Source: Subtercola lobariae
Lineage (GTDB): Bacteria; Actinomycetota; Actinomycetes; Actinomycetales; Microbacteriaceae
Length of the DNA: 64,000 nt
Direction: 5' to 3'
NCBI RefSeq assembly: GCF_014640255.1
Contig: NZ_BMGP01000006.1
Span: 248,001 to 312,000 of the forward strand
Below, piece by piece: positions 24,057-32,819 of this stretch (position 1 is the first letter of the stretch; every line of letters begins with the position of its first letter). Position numbers and translations under genes: made by a program. The notes below the pieces were generated by a model, which was given only the letters and a program-made list of their open reading frames with translations, searched no databases and had not been told where the DNA came from.

Positions 24057-26612
24057 CTAGGAGTTGTCGCCACCCGTGTCATCTGCCGTCGAGCTCTCTT
24101 GAGAGACCCCAACCCCGTTGCTGCGTGACCAGCTCCAGTTCGCGACCACGGGAATGTCTTCGCCGCGCTCTCGGGTATATGCCCGTGCGCGCATACGTGC
24201 GTCTTGCATTTCTTGACGCAGGCCCGCAGCGACGATGGCAAGACCCGGAACGCGGTCGATTACGTCCATGACCAAGTGGTAGCGGTCGAGGTCATTCAGC
24301 ATGACCATGTCGAACGGCGTAGTGGTGGTGCCCTCTTCCTTATAGCCGCGTACGTGCAGGTTGTTGTGACCCGTGCGCCGGTAGGTCAGGCGATGAATCA
24401 ATGAGGGGTAGCCGTGGTAGGCGAAGACCACTGGTTTCGTAGTGGTGAAGATGGTGTCGAACTCGTCGTCTGCCAGACCGTGCGGATGCTCGGTCGCCGA
24501 CTCCAGGCGCATCAAGTCGATCACGTTGACAACTCGCACCTTGAGGTTCGGCAGGTGTTCGCGCAGCAGCGCTGCCGCCGCGAGGGTTTCGAGCGCCGGC
24601 ACATCGCCCGCGCAGGCGAGCACGACGTCAGGTTCTTCGCCTTGCACCTCGGTGCCGGCCCACGGCCAGATGCCGAGCCCTCGAGTGCAATGCGCCACGG
24701 CCTCCTGCATCGTGAGCCAGTTGGGGGCGGGCTGCTTGCCGGCCACCACCACGTTGATGTAGTCGACGGAACGCAGACAGTGGTCGTAGGTGCTGAGCAG
24801 GGTATTGGCGTCCACTGGCAGGTAAACGCGCACAACGTCTGCCTTCTTGTTCACCATGTGGTCGATGAACCCGGGGTCTTGGTGGCTGAAACCGTTGTGG
24901 TCTTGACGCCAGACGTGAGACGAGAGCAGGTAGTTCAGCGACGAGATGGAGCGCCGCCAGGGAATCGTTCGCGACACCTTGAGCCACTTGGCATGCTGAT
25001 TGGCCATGGAGTCGATGATGTGAATGAACGCTTCGTAGCAGTTGAAGATGCCGTGCCTGCCGGTGAGTAGGTAGCCCTCGAGCCAGCCTTCGCACTGGTG
25101 CTCGCTCAGCACCTCCATGACGCGGCCTGCCCTCGCAAGATGTTCGTCAATGGGCCAGATTGCAGAGTTCCACTGCTTCTCGGTGCTCTTGTAGACGCCC
25201 TGCAAGCGGTTCGAGGCTGTCTCGTCGGGCCCGAAAATACGAAAGTTGTCGGGGTTCTGAGTTATGACGTCGGCGAGCCAGTCGCCGAGCACTTTCGTGG
25301 CCGAATCGTCGCTGGCCCCGGGGCTCGCGACCTCGACGCCGTAGTCGCGAAAGTCGGGCAGATCGAGTTCGCGGCGCAGGAGGCCGCCATTCGCGAACGG
25401 AGTGGCACTCATGCGCAGTTCGCCGCGTGGCGCAAGCTGAGTGATGAATTCGATCGGTGCACCGTTCTCGTCGAAGAGCTCTTCTGGCTTGTACTTCTTC
25501 AGCCAGTCTTCGAGAATTCGCGTGTGCGCTTCGGTGTCACGGGCGTTGGCCAGCGGAACCTGGTGGGCGCGCCAGGTGTTCTCTACCGGGAGGCCGTCGA
25601 TCTCTTTCGGGCATGTCCACCCCTTGGGGGTGCGCAGAATGATCATGGGCCAGCGTGCGGTGCCCTCGAGAGTGCCTGCTGCGGCCTGGCGTTTGATCTC
25701 AGCGATCTCGTTCAGTACTTCGTCGAGTGTCTCGGCCATGCGCTGGTGAACGAGCAGCGGGTCTTCGTCGTCGAAACCGCCAGAGACGATGTGCGGGTTG
25801 TGACCGTAGCCGCGCATGAGGTCGAGAAGTTCGTCTTCGGGGATGCGTGCCAGAACGGTGGGGTTCGCGATCTTGTACCCATTGAGATGCAAGATGGGCA
25901 AAACGACGCCGTCTTGTGCGGCGTCGAGAAACTTATTGGAGTGCCAGCTCGTCGCGAGCGGGCCGGTTTCGGCTTCGCCGTCGCCGATGACGCACGCCAC
26001 CAGCAGATTCGGGTTGTCGAAGGCCGCGCCGTAGGCGTGGCTCAGCGAGTAGCCGAGCTCGCCACCCTCGTGAATGGAGCCGGGGGTTTCGGGCGAATCG
26101 TGGCTCGGAATGCCACCCGGAAAGGAAAACTGCCGAAACAGCCGCTTCATGCCCTCTTCGTTCTGGCCGATGGGCGAATAGACCTCGGAGTAGGTGCCAT
26201 CGAGGTAGGCGTTCGCCACCATTCCTGGGCCGCCGTGGCCCGGGCCGGTGACGTAGAGCGTGGCCTGCTCGCGCTGCTGGATGATGCGGTTGAGGTGTGC
26301 GTAGATGAAGTTCAACCCCGGGGTCGTGCCCCAGTGGCCGAGCAGTCGGGGCTTGATGTCGTTGCGACTGAGCGGCTCTTTCAGAAGCGGGTTGTCGAGC
26401 AGATAGATCTGGCCGATGGAGAGATAGTTCGCGGCGCGCCACCAGGCGTTGACGCGCTGCAGCTCTTCGCCCTCGAGCGGCTCAGGCGCGCGGGTCGGCC
26501 ACGGGGTGGGGTTCCAGGCGCCGGCGAGGGCTTCAGCCGCCAATGTTTCACCCGCGATAATGGGCGCGGCAGCGGCCGGTGTCTCGGCAGTGGGCGTGGC
26601 TTGATCTGTCAT
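24057..26612 (-). CDS. xfp: Xylulose-5-phosphate / fructose-6-phosphate phosphoketolase
   Basis: 851 residues, a thiamin-diphosphate enzyme that splits xylulose 5-phosphate or fructose 6-phosphate with phosphate to acetyl phosphate plus the shorter sugar phosphate. [18 protein letters not shown] (about 91-108), [20 protein letters not shown], ThDP motif [27 protein letters not shown] and [20 protein letters not shown] are signature regions. Length is slightly above the usual 790-830 because of an Ala/Pro-rich start and a short tail. AGGAGAGG precedes ATG. No ack or pta is adjacent, so acetyl phosphate must be used by enzymes encoded elsewhere. Confidence 0.96.
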   Translation of the reverse strand: MTDQATPTAETPAAAAPIIAGETLAAEALAGAWNPTPWPTRAPEPLEGEELQRVNAWWRAANYLSIGQIYLLDNPLLKEPLSRNDIKPRLLGHWGTTPGLNFIYAHLNRIIQQREQATLYVTGPGHGGPGMVANAYLDGTYSEVYSPIGQNEEGMKRLFRQFSFPGGIPSHDSPETPGSIHEGGELGYSLSHAYGAAFDNPNLLVACVIGDGEAETGPLATSWHSNKFLDAAQDGVVLPILHLNGYKIANPTVLARIPEDELLDLMRGYGHNPHIVSGGFDDEDPLLVHQRMAETLDEVLNEIAEIKRQAAAGTLEGTARWPMIILRTPKGWTCPKEIDGLPVENTWRAHQVPLANARDTEAHTRILEDWLKKYKPEELFDENGAPIEFITQLAPRGELRMSATPFANGGLLRRELDLPDFRDYGVEVASPGASDDSATKVLGDWLADVITQNPDNFRIFGPDETASNRLQGVYKSTEKQWNSAIWPIDEHLARAGRVMEVLSEHQCEGWLEGYLLTGRHGIFNCYEAFIHIIDSMANQHAKWLKVSRTIPWRRSISSLNYLLSSHVWRQDHNGFSHQDPGFIDHMVNKKADVVRVYLPVDANTLLSTYDHCLRSVDYINVVVAGKQPAPNWLTMQEAVAHCTRGLGIWPWAGTEVQGEEPDVVLACAGDVPALETLAAAALLREHLPNLKVRVVNVIDLMRLESATEHPHGLADDEFDTIFTTTKPVVFAYHGYPSLIHRLTYRRTGHNNLHVRGYKEEGTTTTPFDMVMLNDLDRYHLVMDVIDRVPGLAIVAAGLRQEMQDARMRARAYTRERGEDIPVVANWSWSRSNGVGVSQESSTADDTGGDNS

Positions 26613-26860
26613 GACTGAACCTCTCCTGAGCGGTAGCGAATACTCACCGGCTCGTGGCCCAGCCTAGGCACGCCGAGCGGTGCGCCACCAGTGGGTGACC
26701 GCAACCGGTGGGAGAACTCTCGCTGAACTCGTTCTGTGGAGGAGTGGAGGGGGAACGGGCATCCTGCAGCTCGAAGCCCCCACCGGTCAGAGGCGGCGGA
26801 GGTAGCGGCCCGCGTCGAGAAAGCGGCGGTGCGCCACTGTCGAGGCGCGGTGGCGACGCG

Positions 26861-27718
26861 TCACGCGAAGTCAGCCGAGTGATCGGTGGCCCACTCGTCG
26901 AAGGTGAGCGCGGGGCGGCCGAGGATGCGCGAGGTCGCGTCTGTGGCAGGCGAGTTGCCTGCGGCCGCGTCATCGAGAAACTGGAGAACGGCTTCGGCTT
27001 CTGGCGCGGGCATGAAGCGTGAAAACTGCTCGGCAGCCGCATCGCGCGAGAGTTCTTCGATGGCGATGGGGCGGCCGATGGCGCGCGCGATCGCAGCGAC
27101 TTGCTCACGCTGAGTCAGCATGGCCGGGCCGGTGAGCATGGCGCTGACGTCGGCACTCGGGCCACGGGTGAGTGCGGCGACTGCCACGGCAGCAATGTCG
27201 CGCTCGTGAATGGGCGCTGTGGCCGCATCGGGCTGATAGAGCGCGAGCGCACGGCCTGCCCTGATCGGATACGCCCAGCTCAGAGCGTTATTTGCCAAGA
27301 CCAGCGGGCGAAGGGGAACGACGGCGATGTCAGCCGCGGCCGCGAAGGCGTCTTCGACCTGGCGGTGCTCTTCGGTGATGGCATTGCCGGCCGATGTTGT
27401 GTGGATGATGCTGCCCGACGACATCACGACGATTCGTTCGAGCGCTGCCGCACGCGCGGCGGTGATCACCGTGTCGACGCCGTGCGGGTTGGCGTAAAGA
27501 AACACCTGGCGAGCGCCGTCGAAGGCCCGTATCAGGGAGTCTGCGTCGGTGAGATCGGCGGCGAATACGTCGACGTCGGCGGGAAATCGGCCGGGTTCAG
27601 GGTGCCGTGATGAGGCGCGAACGGGAACACCGAGTTGCCTGAGCTCTGCGAGCACGAGCGCGCCCACGCTGCCGGTTGCTCCCACGACGAGGGTGGGTCT
27701 GTTGTCGAGAATGGCCAT
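26861..27718 (-). CDS. NAD(P)-binding NmrA-type oxidoreductase
   Basis: 285 residues from ATG 27718, preceded by TTGGAG; the longer open frame to 27877 is not protein-like. TLVVGATGSVGALVLAEL is the GxxGxxG nucleotide-binding start. VFAADLTDADSLIRAFDGA and IVVMSSGSI are typical of atypical short-chain dehydrogenases (NmrA/TMR). No YxxxK catalytic pair is evident, as in many redox-sensing members. An imperfect hairpin GCGTA-N5-TACGC (27734-27748) upstream could be an operator. Monocistronic. Confidence 0.83.
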   Translation of the reverse strand: MAILDNRPTLVVGATGSVGALVLAELRQLGVPVRASSRHPEPGRFPADVDVFAADLTDADSLIRAFDGARQVFLYANPHGVDTVITAARAAALERIVVMSSGSIIHTTSAGNAITEEHRQVEDAFAAAADIAVVPLRPLVLANNALSWAYPIRAGRALALYQPDAATAPIHERDIAAVAVAALTRGPSADVSAMLTGPAMLTQREQVAAIARAIGRPIAIEELSRDAAAEQFSRFMPAPEAEAVLQFLDDAAAGNSPATDATSRILGRPALTFDEWATDHSADFA

Positions 27719-27924
27719 AACGGTCTCCAATATGCGTAGTGAATACGCCATGGAAAACCGAGCCGGCGAATCGCCGAGCTGGCATCGAGACGTTCCGACG
27801 CCGCATCTCGATACCGTAAGCCTATTCGATCGACGCGAGAGGGCGCGCCCCCAAAACAGGTTGATGCGTCTCGTCACTGAGTAGTGCCGCGGGGCGGCGT
27901 GACGCTGATGTGGCGTGTGACGGC

Positions 27925-28572
27925 CTACTTGGCGTAGGGGTCGGGGTCGCCGTGGTTGACGAAGGTGACGGAGCCTTCGTCGCGCGAGCCATCGGCGCCG
28001 ACGGCGGCGAAGCTGTAGGTGTGCGGGCCGTAGCAGCTGAAGGGCACGGTGACCGAGCCGACTGCGGGCAGGGGCCCGTCAAATGGGTTGGCGACGGCGT
28101 CGTCGGTGTCGACTCCGATGTACACGGCTGTGGTGTCGCGCGCTGAATAGTCGAAGGTGAGGTCGAAATTCAGTTGGGCGGGCACCGCGTCGGTGCCGGT
28201 GACACAGACGACTTGCACTCCGTGGGTGTTGAACACCTGCATCAAGGGTTTCTTCGCTGCGGTCGGGGTGGTGGGGGTCGGGGTCGGTTTGCTCTGGGTG
28301 CCCGTGCCGGCAGCCGCACCGTTCGACGCTGCGGCCGAAGACGTTGCGCCGGGTGTCGTCGACGAGTTCGGGGCTGACGTCACTGTGCTCGTCGGCGATG
28401 CCGTCACCGGGGCTCCCGTGGTGACCGTGGTCGGGCTGAACAGAATGAAGGCGAGCAGCACTATCACCGCCAGGAGCAGAACGCCGATCACCCCGAGAAT
28501 CACCAGCAACGGCACGTTTCGTGGGCGGGGCGAGGGCACAGGCTGTGGCTCTGGTGAAACGGGCGTGCTCAC
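27925..28572 (-). CDS. Membrane-anchored protein with Ser/Thr-rich stalk
   Basis: 215 residues from GTG 28572 after AAGGAGAAG. Order: Pro-rich cytoplasmic start, one transmembrane helix (about 20-45, VPLLVILGVIGVLLLAVIVL), a Thr/Ser/Ala/Pro stalk (about 50-105), then an external beta-rich domain with Cys residues in VVCVTG and VPFSCYG that could form a disulfide, ending VTFVNHGDPDPYAK. The stalk is likely disordered and perhaps glycosylated. Family is not recognised; function is unknown. Confidence 0.7.
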   Translation of the reverse strand: MSTPVSPEPQPVPSPRPRNVPLLVILGVIGVLLLAVIVLLAFILFSPTTVTTGAPVTASPTSTVTSAPNSSTTPGATSSAAASNGAAAGTGTQSKPTPTPTTPTAAKKPLMQVFNTHGVQVVCVTGTDAVPAQLNFDLTFDYSARDTTAVYIGVDTDDAVANPFDGPLPAVGSVTVPFSCYGPHTYSFAAVGADGSRDEGSVTFVNHGDPDPYAK

Positions 28573-28711
28573 ACGCTTCTCCTTACGCAGGTCACGGCCG
28601 GAATCGGCCGTGGTTCGACGACGGACCGAACGGTGTGGGTGCCCCGGCCACATCAGCTACAACGCTTTTCTGCTTCGCAGGTTATCAGTTGGCATGGGTT
28701 GCCGAAAAGAA

Positions 28712-28740
28712 TAGAACATATGTTCGAATGTGTGTAGCGT
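28712..28740 (+). promoter_or_regulatory. SOS (LexA) box and leaderless promoter of alkB
   Basis: GAAC-ATAT-GTTC at 28714-28725 is an exact GAAC-N4-GTTC operator of the Gram-positive LexA kind, extended on the right by GA (GTTCGA). It fills the -35 to -20 region. The -10 TAGCGT (28735-28740) ends six bases before ATG 28747. LexA bound here would shut the promoter until DNA damage. Confidence 0.82.
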
Positions 28741-28746
28741 GGAGGC

Positions 28747-29388
28747 ATGGATGTTGCTTACCAGAAGTCGTTGTTCGATGAGCCAGGGGCCGAGCCTGAA
28801 CTCGAGCCGCTGGGGGGTGCTGTCGATCGCGTCGAGCTCGGGCAGGGCGCCTGGCTCGACGTGCGGCCGGGATGGGTGACCAACTCCGACGAGCTGTTCG
28901 AGCGACTCGCACAGCGCGTGCCGTGGAAGGCCGACTCGCGAGAGATGTACGACCGCGTTGTAGCCGTGCCGAGACTGGTTTCGTGGTTCGGGCCAGAGAG
29001 CGCGCTGCCCGACGCTGTGCTCGAGCGCGCCCAGCTCGACCTCAACGAGCATTACGGCCGGCCGAAAGGCCAGGTGTTCGAGACCGCGGGGCTCTGCTTT
29101 TATCGAACCGGTGAAGACAGCGTTGCCTGGCACGGCGATCGGGTGGGTCGGCTGATTAACCGCGACACAATGGTGGCGATAGTGTCGGTCGGCGCAGAAC
29201 GCACACTGTCGGTGCGGCCGAAGGGCGGCGGTGAGGTTCGCCGGTTCGCCGTTGGTCACGGCGACCTGGTGGTGATGGGTGGTAGCTGCCAGCGCACCCA
29301 CGAGCACGCCATTCTGAAGACGAAACAGGCGGTCGGCCCGCGCATCAGTGTTCAGTTCAGGCCGTATTGGAAGCGCTTGGGAGCCTGA
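28747..29388 (+). CDS. alkB: AlkB-like 2-oxoglutarate/Fe(II) dioxygenase
   Basis: 213 residues. FYRTGEDSVAWHGDRVGRL supplies the iron ligands His129 and Asp131; the distal His is in THEHA (185 or 187), and PRISVQFRPYW gives the 2-oxoglutarate-binding Arg (199/205). It repairs N-alkylated bases by oxidative dealkylation. The N-terminal WVTNSDELFERL and WFGPESALPDAV resemble the base-recognition lid of actinobacterial AlkB homologues. An SOS box controls the gene. Its last 32 bases overlap the next gene on the minus strand, tail to tail. Confidence 0.9.
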   Translation: MDVAYQKSLFDEPGAEPELEPLGGAVDRVELGQGAWLDVRPGWVTNSDELFERLAQRVPWKADSREMYDRVVAVPRLVSWFGPESALPDAVLERAQLDLNEHYGRPKGQVFETAGLCFYRTGEDSVAWHGDRVGRLINRDTMVAIVSVGAERTLSVRPKGGGEVRRFAVGHGDLVVMGGSCQRTHEHAILKTKQAVGPRISVQFRPYWKRLGA

Positions 29389-30019
29389 CTCCAGCCCCTG
29401 CCCCAACCCTAGGGTCGGTCGCCTTCGGGTCGGCCGACGCCAGGTCGGTCGAGTTTGGGCCGGCAGGCTTCGAGTCTGTAGTCTCCTGGTCGGCCGGTTG
29501 CGAATCGCTCGACGCCAAGTCGGCCGGCCCCAGAAGGCAGACGCCTCGCGAGTGGCTGAGGAGTTGGGCTCGAAGGGGGATGCCGCGCCTCTCGCAAGAG
29601 TGGGCAATCAGCTGAGCCCACCGTGCGTCTGCGGGGCTGAGCGCGCCGCGACCCGGGCGCTCCCAGACAGCGATGAGTTGAGTCGCGCCACGGTCAGCCA
29701 TGAGTCCCGCGATGAAAGCCAAGAGTACGTTAGCTTGCTTTTTGTCAGGCTCGACCGAGAAGTCGTCGCACGGAAATGCAAGGGGCACCTGCAGGTCGGC
29801 CGACGTGAGCATGAGGAGCCAGAGCTGATGGCGGCAGGCGGTGCCGATGGTGCTCATGACGCGCTCTTCGATGTGTGCGTCTGTACGCAGCGGCTGGTCG
29901 AGCAGCAGGTGACGCCGAGGCGACTCCGGCGGGTCGAACTGCCGCGGCTCACCCTGCGGAGGGGTGAGGGTGTGTGTCTCGTCGAGCTGGGGCGGGTGTT
30001 CTGCGGTGAGGGTTGTCAT
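29357..30019 (-). CDS. Conserved-looking hypothetical protein with degenerate repeat tail
   Basis: 220 residues from ATG 30019 (GAGG lies close upstream). The core, about 40-165, includes RTDAHIEERVMSTIGTACRH, QLWLLMLTSADLQVPLAFP and TQLIAVWERPGRGALSP, with mixed alpha/beta character. After the core a tail of about 45 residues repeats Ser/Thr-Asp-Pro/Ala units (ADLASSDSQPADQETTDS, then similar). No catalytic motif recognised. It overlaps the 3' end of alkB on the other strand, so the tail is constrained by both genes or is recently extended. Function is unknown. Confidence 0.65.
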   Translation of the reverse strand: MTTLTAEHPPQLDETHTLTPPQGEPRQFDPPESPRRHLLLDQPLRTDAHIEERVMSTIGTACRHQLWLLMLTSADLQVPLAFPCDDFSVEPDKKQANVLLAFIAGLMADRGATQLIAVWERPGRGALSPADARWAQLIAHSCERRGIPLRAQLLSHSRGVCLLGPADLASSDSQPADQETTDSKPAGPNSTDLASADPKATDPRVGAGAGVRLPSASNTA

Positions 30020-30129
30020 GCCTCGATGCTCGCCCCGGGCATCCACGTGAAACCGCCCCGGCACAGAAAATGTGCACGGGGCGGCTCGAAGCGTGGTTGT
30101 GAAGGAGGAGACGCGAAAGGCGAGAAGGC

Positions 30130-30699
30130 CTAGGCGGCGGCCTTCTGCTCTGACGCGGCTGCGGCGATGGCGCTGACGACCTCGGTGAGCTGAGCCGACA
30201 CCTCGGCGTCGTCTTTCGGGTGCAGTTCGGCGAAACGAACCAGCGAGCCGGGAACCGAGAGCTTGATCTCTTCGAGCACCGAAGCGCCAGCGACACCGAA
30301 CGACTTGCGGGCCTCATCGTGTGCCCAAACTCCGCCGAACTGGCCGAATGCGCTGCCGATGGTGGCCACGGGCTTGCCCGAGATGGGGCTCGAGCCGTAG
30401 GGGCGCGAAGCCCAGTCGATGGCGTTTTTCAGCACGGCGGGAATGGTTCCGTTGTGCTCGGGTGTGATCACGAGCACGGCGTCGGCGGCGGCAACTGCAG
30501 CGCGGTAGGCGGTGGCGGCGGCGGGAACTGAGCCTTCAACGTCGATGTCTTCGTTGTAGAACGGTAGGTCGGCGAGACCTTCGAAGATGGTGAGGCTGAC
30601 GCCCTCGGGGGCGACCCCTGCGGCGGCTTCGGCGAGCTGGCGGTTGGTGGAGCCGGCGCGCAGGCTGCCGACGAGAACGAGAATCGAGGTTTCAGACAT
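30130..30699 (-). CDS. NADPH-dependent FMN reductase family protein
   Basis: 189 residues from ATG 30699 after TAGGAGC. Flavodoxin-like fold: VLVGSLRAGSTNRQLAEA binds the FMN phosphate, ITPEHNGTIPAVLKNAIDWA is the family motif (PEYNxSxPAxLKNAID in most members), and PVATIGSAFGQFGG follows. Probably reduces quinones, azo compounds or chromate with NAD(P)H. The divergent TetR gene and a perfect palindrome between the two suggest inducible control by that regulator. Confidence 0.9.
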   Translation of the reverse strand: MSETSILVLVGSLRAGSTNRQLAEAAAGVAPEGVSLTIFEGLADLPFYNEDIDVEGSVPAAATAYRAAVAAADAVLVITPEHNGTIPAVLKNAIDWASRPYGSSPISGKPVATIGSAFGQFGGVWAHDEARKSFGVAGASVLEEIKLSVPGSLVRFAELHPKDDAEVSAQLTEVVSAIAAAASEQKAAA

Positions 30700-30775
30700 G
30701 TGTGCTCCTAGGCGTAAAAGGTTTCGGTCGAACCGGCGCACGACGCCGGAATAACCCGTTGATGCTCGGTACAAC

Positions 30776-30789
30776 CGGACCATGGTCCG
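30776..30789. promoter_or_regulatory. TetR operator candidate: perfect 14-bp palindrome
   Basis: CGGACC-ATGGTCCG reads identically on both strands (30776-30789) and extends with one mismatch to 20 bp (AACCGGACC...GGTCCGTTT). It overlaps the expected -35 of the tetR promoter, whose -10 TACATT is at 30807-30812, and lies 77 bases upstream of the FMN reductase start. Typical of a divergent, self-regulated TetR pair. Confidence 0.7.
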
Positions 30790-30806
30790 TTTATTCCCGC
30801 TCGTGC

Positions 30807-30812
30807 TACATT
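30807..30812 (+). promoter_or_regulatory. -10 element of tetR-family gene, leaderless type
   Basis: TACATT ends six bases before ATG 30819. No ribosome site lies between. Confidence 0.5.
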
Positions 30813-30818
30813 TCGTGA

Positions 30819-31424
30819 ATGGATGCCCGGCAGTTGCCTCTGGCTCAGCCCACTCAACCCGAGCGAGCAGACGCCACCCGCAACCGCGCCCTCTTACTCA
30901 GCACGGCCCGCGCCCTGCTCGAGCAGAACGGGGTAGACAATCTCACGATGGACGGGCTCGCCCGCGCCGCCGGCCTCGGCAAGGGCACCGTGTTTCGTCG
31001 TTTCGGTTCACGCACGGGTTTGCTGCTCGAGCTGATCAACGAGATCGAAACCGAGTTTCAGCGGCGGTTTCTCAGCGGTCCGCCGCCGCTCGGCCCCGGC
31101 GCGGCTCCGATCGAACGTCTCGTGGCGTTCGGCCGCGAACGCATTGCGATTCTCGCGGTGCAGGGTGACTTATTGCGCGCAGCCGACGAGGGGCCCGACG
31201 CCCGTTTCGTTTCGCCTCCTCGGGCGGCTGGGCAACTGCACATCTCCATTCTGTTGCGGCAGGCGGGCTTCGATGGCGACGTCGATGTTCAGTCGTTCAA
31301 CCTCATTGCGACGCTCGATGCGGCGCTCGTGCTCTATGAGAACCGGGGCGAGCAGATCGAGATGCGGCGGGTCGCCGACGGCTGGGAAGACCTGGTGCGC
31401 CGGGTCGCTCGGCCTCGATCCTGA
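30819..31424 (+). CDS. TetR family transcriptional regulator
   Basis: 201 residues. Residues about 18-65 form the TetR helix-turn-helix: ALLEQNGVDNLTMDGLARAA then GLGKGTVFRRFGSRTGLLLE. The rest is a ligand-binding helical domain of no recognised subclass. Divergent from the FMN reductase gene. It probably represses both by binding the palindrome at 30776-30789 and responds to an electrophile or quinone-like compound (inference from the partner enzyme). Confidence 0.9.
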   Translation: MDARQLPLAQPTQPERADATRNRALLLSTARALLEQNGVDNLTMDGLARAAGLGKGTVFRRFGSRTGLLLELINEIETEFQRRFLSGPPPLGPGAAPIERLVAFGRERIAILAVQGDLLRAADEGPDARFVSPPRAAGQLHISILLRQAGFDGDVDVQSFNLIATLDAALVLYENRGEQIEMRRVADGWEDLVRRVARPRS

Positions 31425-31460
31425 AGCGATCCCGAAGCCAATCTGACGCGAACGTAAGGC

Positions 31461-31970
31461 TCAGAGCGCCTTGCGCATCTCGAGTTCGCGCTGGTGCGGG
31501 TTGAGAATGTAAGGGAAGAGCCGCCCGGTGGCCACATATCCGCGATGCTCGTACGCCGTGATCGCGCGAGAGTTCTCAGAGTGCACGTGGAGGGTCAGAG
31601 CATCCGCTTCGGTGCGAGCCCAGTCTTCGATGCCCGTCATCAGGGCATCCGTGACCCCGCGCGTCACGCCGCGGTAGGCGGGCGAAACGTAGACGCCCAC
31701 GAGCATGGGGCCGACGGTTCGGTCGATGTAGCCGCCCATGGTGCCCACCCAGCGCTCGGTGGTTTCATCGATGGCGGCGAGATTGGCGCCGGAGCCGGCC
31801 GTTCCGCGTCGACCGCGTTCGCGCCAGAAGCCCTCGCCGAGCTGCCGCGCCGACTCGAGGGTGTCGCCGAACGCTATGGGGGTATCGGCGAGCATTTCGA
31901 GGCGCAATGCGCGCACGTCGAGCCAGTCTTCTTCGGTGGTGGGGCGAATGATGACGCCTGACAGACTCAC
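31461..31970 (-). CDS. GNAT family N-acetyltransferase
   Basis: 169 residues from GTG 31970. VIIRPTTEEDWLDVRALRLE is the N-terminal strand-helix; PMLVGVYVSPAYRGVTRGVT gives the acetyl-CoA loop (the usual RxxGxG/A becomes RGVTRGV), and LTLHVHSENSRAITAYEHRGY is motif B with the conserved Asn and Tyr. Substrate is unknown. Tail to tail with the TetR gene. Confidence 0.87.
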   Translation of the reverse strand: MSLSGVIIRPTTEEDWLDVRALRLEMLADTPIAFGDTLESARQLGEGFWRERGRRGTAGSGANLAAIDETTERWVGTMGGYIDRTVGPMLVGVYVSPAYRGVTRGVTDALMTGIEDWARTEADALTLHVHSENSRAITAYEHRGYVATGRLFPYILNPHQRELEMRKAL

Positions 31971-31976
31971 CCTTCG

Positions 31977-31982
31977 AGCCTA
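31977..31982 (-). promoter_or_regulatory. -10 element of the GNAT gene, leaderless type
   Basis: On the minus strand TAGGCT is followed by six bases (CGAAGG) and the GTG start. The AAGG could also act as a very close ribosome site. Confidence 0.45.
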
Positions 31983-32127
31983 CGACGTGCGCAGCCCGAA
32001 GAAGAGCGCGACGGGGGTGGCGAGCGTCGCGCGGTGTGGCGCCGGCCAGCCACGGGGGCGGGCTTTGAGCACGCGCAGGCTCGCCCACGAGCATCCGGTG
32101 ACCGGCGGGTGCGGCACAATTGAGGGT

Positions 32128-32583
32128 GTGAGCATTTCGATCGAACGCGCCGACTGGCACCACGCAGACGGCGACCGCTTGCGCCAGGCCCAGCGGTTCG
32201 AGCTCGACAACCGCTACGGCGCCGACACCGAACCTGGAACCAAGCCGACAGCCGACAATGTCGAGGTGTTTCTCATCGCCCGTTCGGCAGACGGCGAAGC
32301 GGTCGGTTGCGGAGCTCTTCGCCTGCTCGGTGCCGGTGCAGCCGAGATCAAGCGGATGTTCGTTACCCCCGCCGCGCGCGGCACCGGCGTTTCGACGCGC
32401 ATCTTGCACGCCCTCGAAGCTGAAGCTCGTGAGCGCGGTCTCACCGTTCTGAAACTCGAGACGGGGCCCGCACAACCTGACGCGGTGCGTTTCTATGAGC
32501 GGGAGCAGTACCTGCCCATTCCGTGTTTCGGGTACTACGCCGAGTCGCCGCAGTCGCTCTGCTACGAACGCGTTCTCGACTAG
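32128..32583 (+). CDS. GNAT family N-acetyltransferase
   Basis: 151 residues from GTG 32128 (VSISIERADW); a CACAAT -10 ends seven bases before it. EIKRMFVTPAARGTGVSTRI contains the acetyl-CoA pyrophosphate loop RGTGVS, and LKLETGPAQPDAVRFYEREQ then YLPIPCFGYYAESPQSLCYE is the C-terminal motif of PhnO/YjaB-like small acetyltransferases. The longer upstream frame has no acetyltransferase features. Divergent from the other GNAT gene but the two are not close paralogues. Confidence 0.87.
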   Translation: MSISIERADWHHADGDRLRQAQRFELDNRYGADTEPGTKPTADNVEVFLIARSADGEAVGCGALRLLGAGAAEIKRMFVTPAARGTGVSTRILHALEAEARERGLTVLKLETGPAQPDAVRFYEREQYLPIPCFGYYAESPQSLCYERVLD

Positions 32584-32819
32584 CGTCGTGCGGCCCGTTC
32601 GCGTAATGTGAACGGTGTACACAAAGCGCTTCGGGGGAGGCGCTAGCGGAGCAGAATGCTCGCGCTGGTCGTTGTCGGTGGCCTCGGTTAGCGTGAAAAC
32701 GCACGAAGAATTCACCGTCACACCGGAATATTGACCGAGGCGCACGGCTTTTACCGTGAACCCACAGCTTTCTCAGATTTTTCACACCTCCCTACTGCTT
32801 GCAACGACAGGAGCCCCCG

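Noticed and set aside
24057-26612. Phosphoketolase operon with acetate kinase
   Set aside because: No ack or pta frame is present on either side within 2 kb, so the gene is alone.
25098-26618. 506-codon plus-strand open frame opposite phosphoketolase
   Set aside because: Shadow of the strongly conserved xfp gene. No recognisable motif and no ribosome site.
31738-32127. Upstream extension of the second GNAT frame (start 31738)
   Set aside because: Lies opposite the first GNAT gene and lacks GNAT features. The domain starts at GTG 32128 with a promoter just before.
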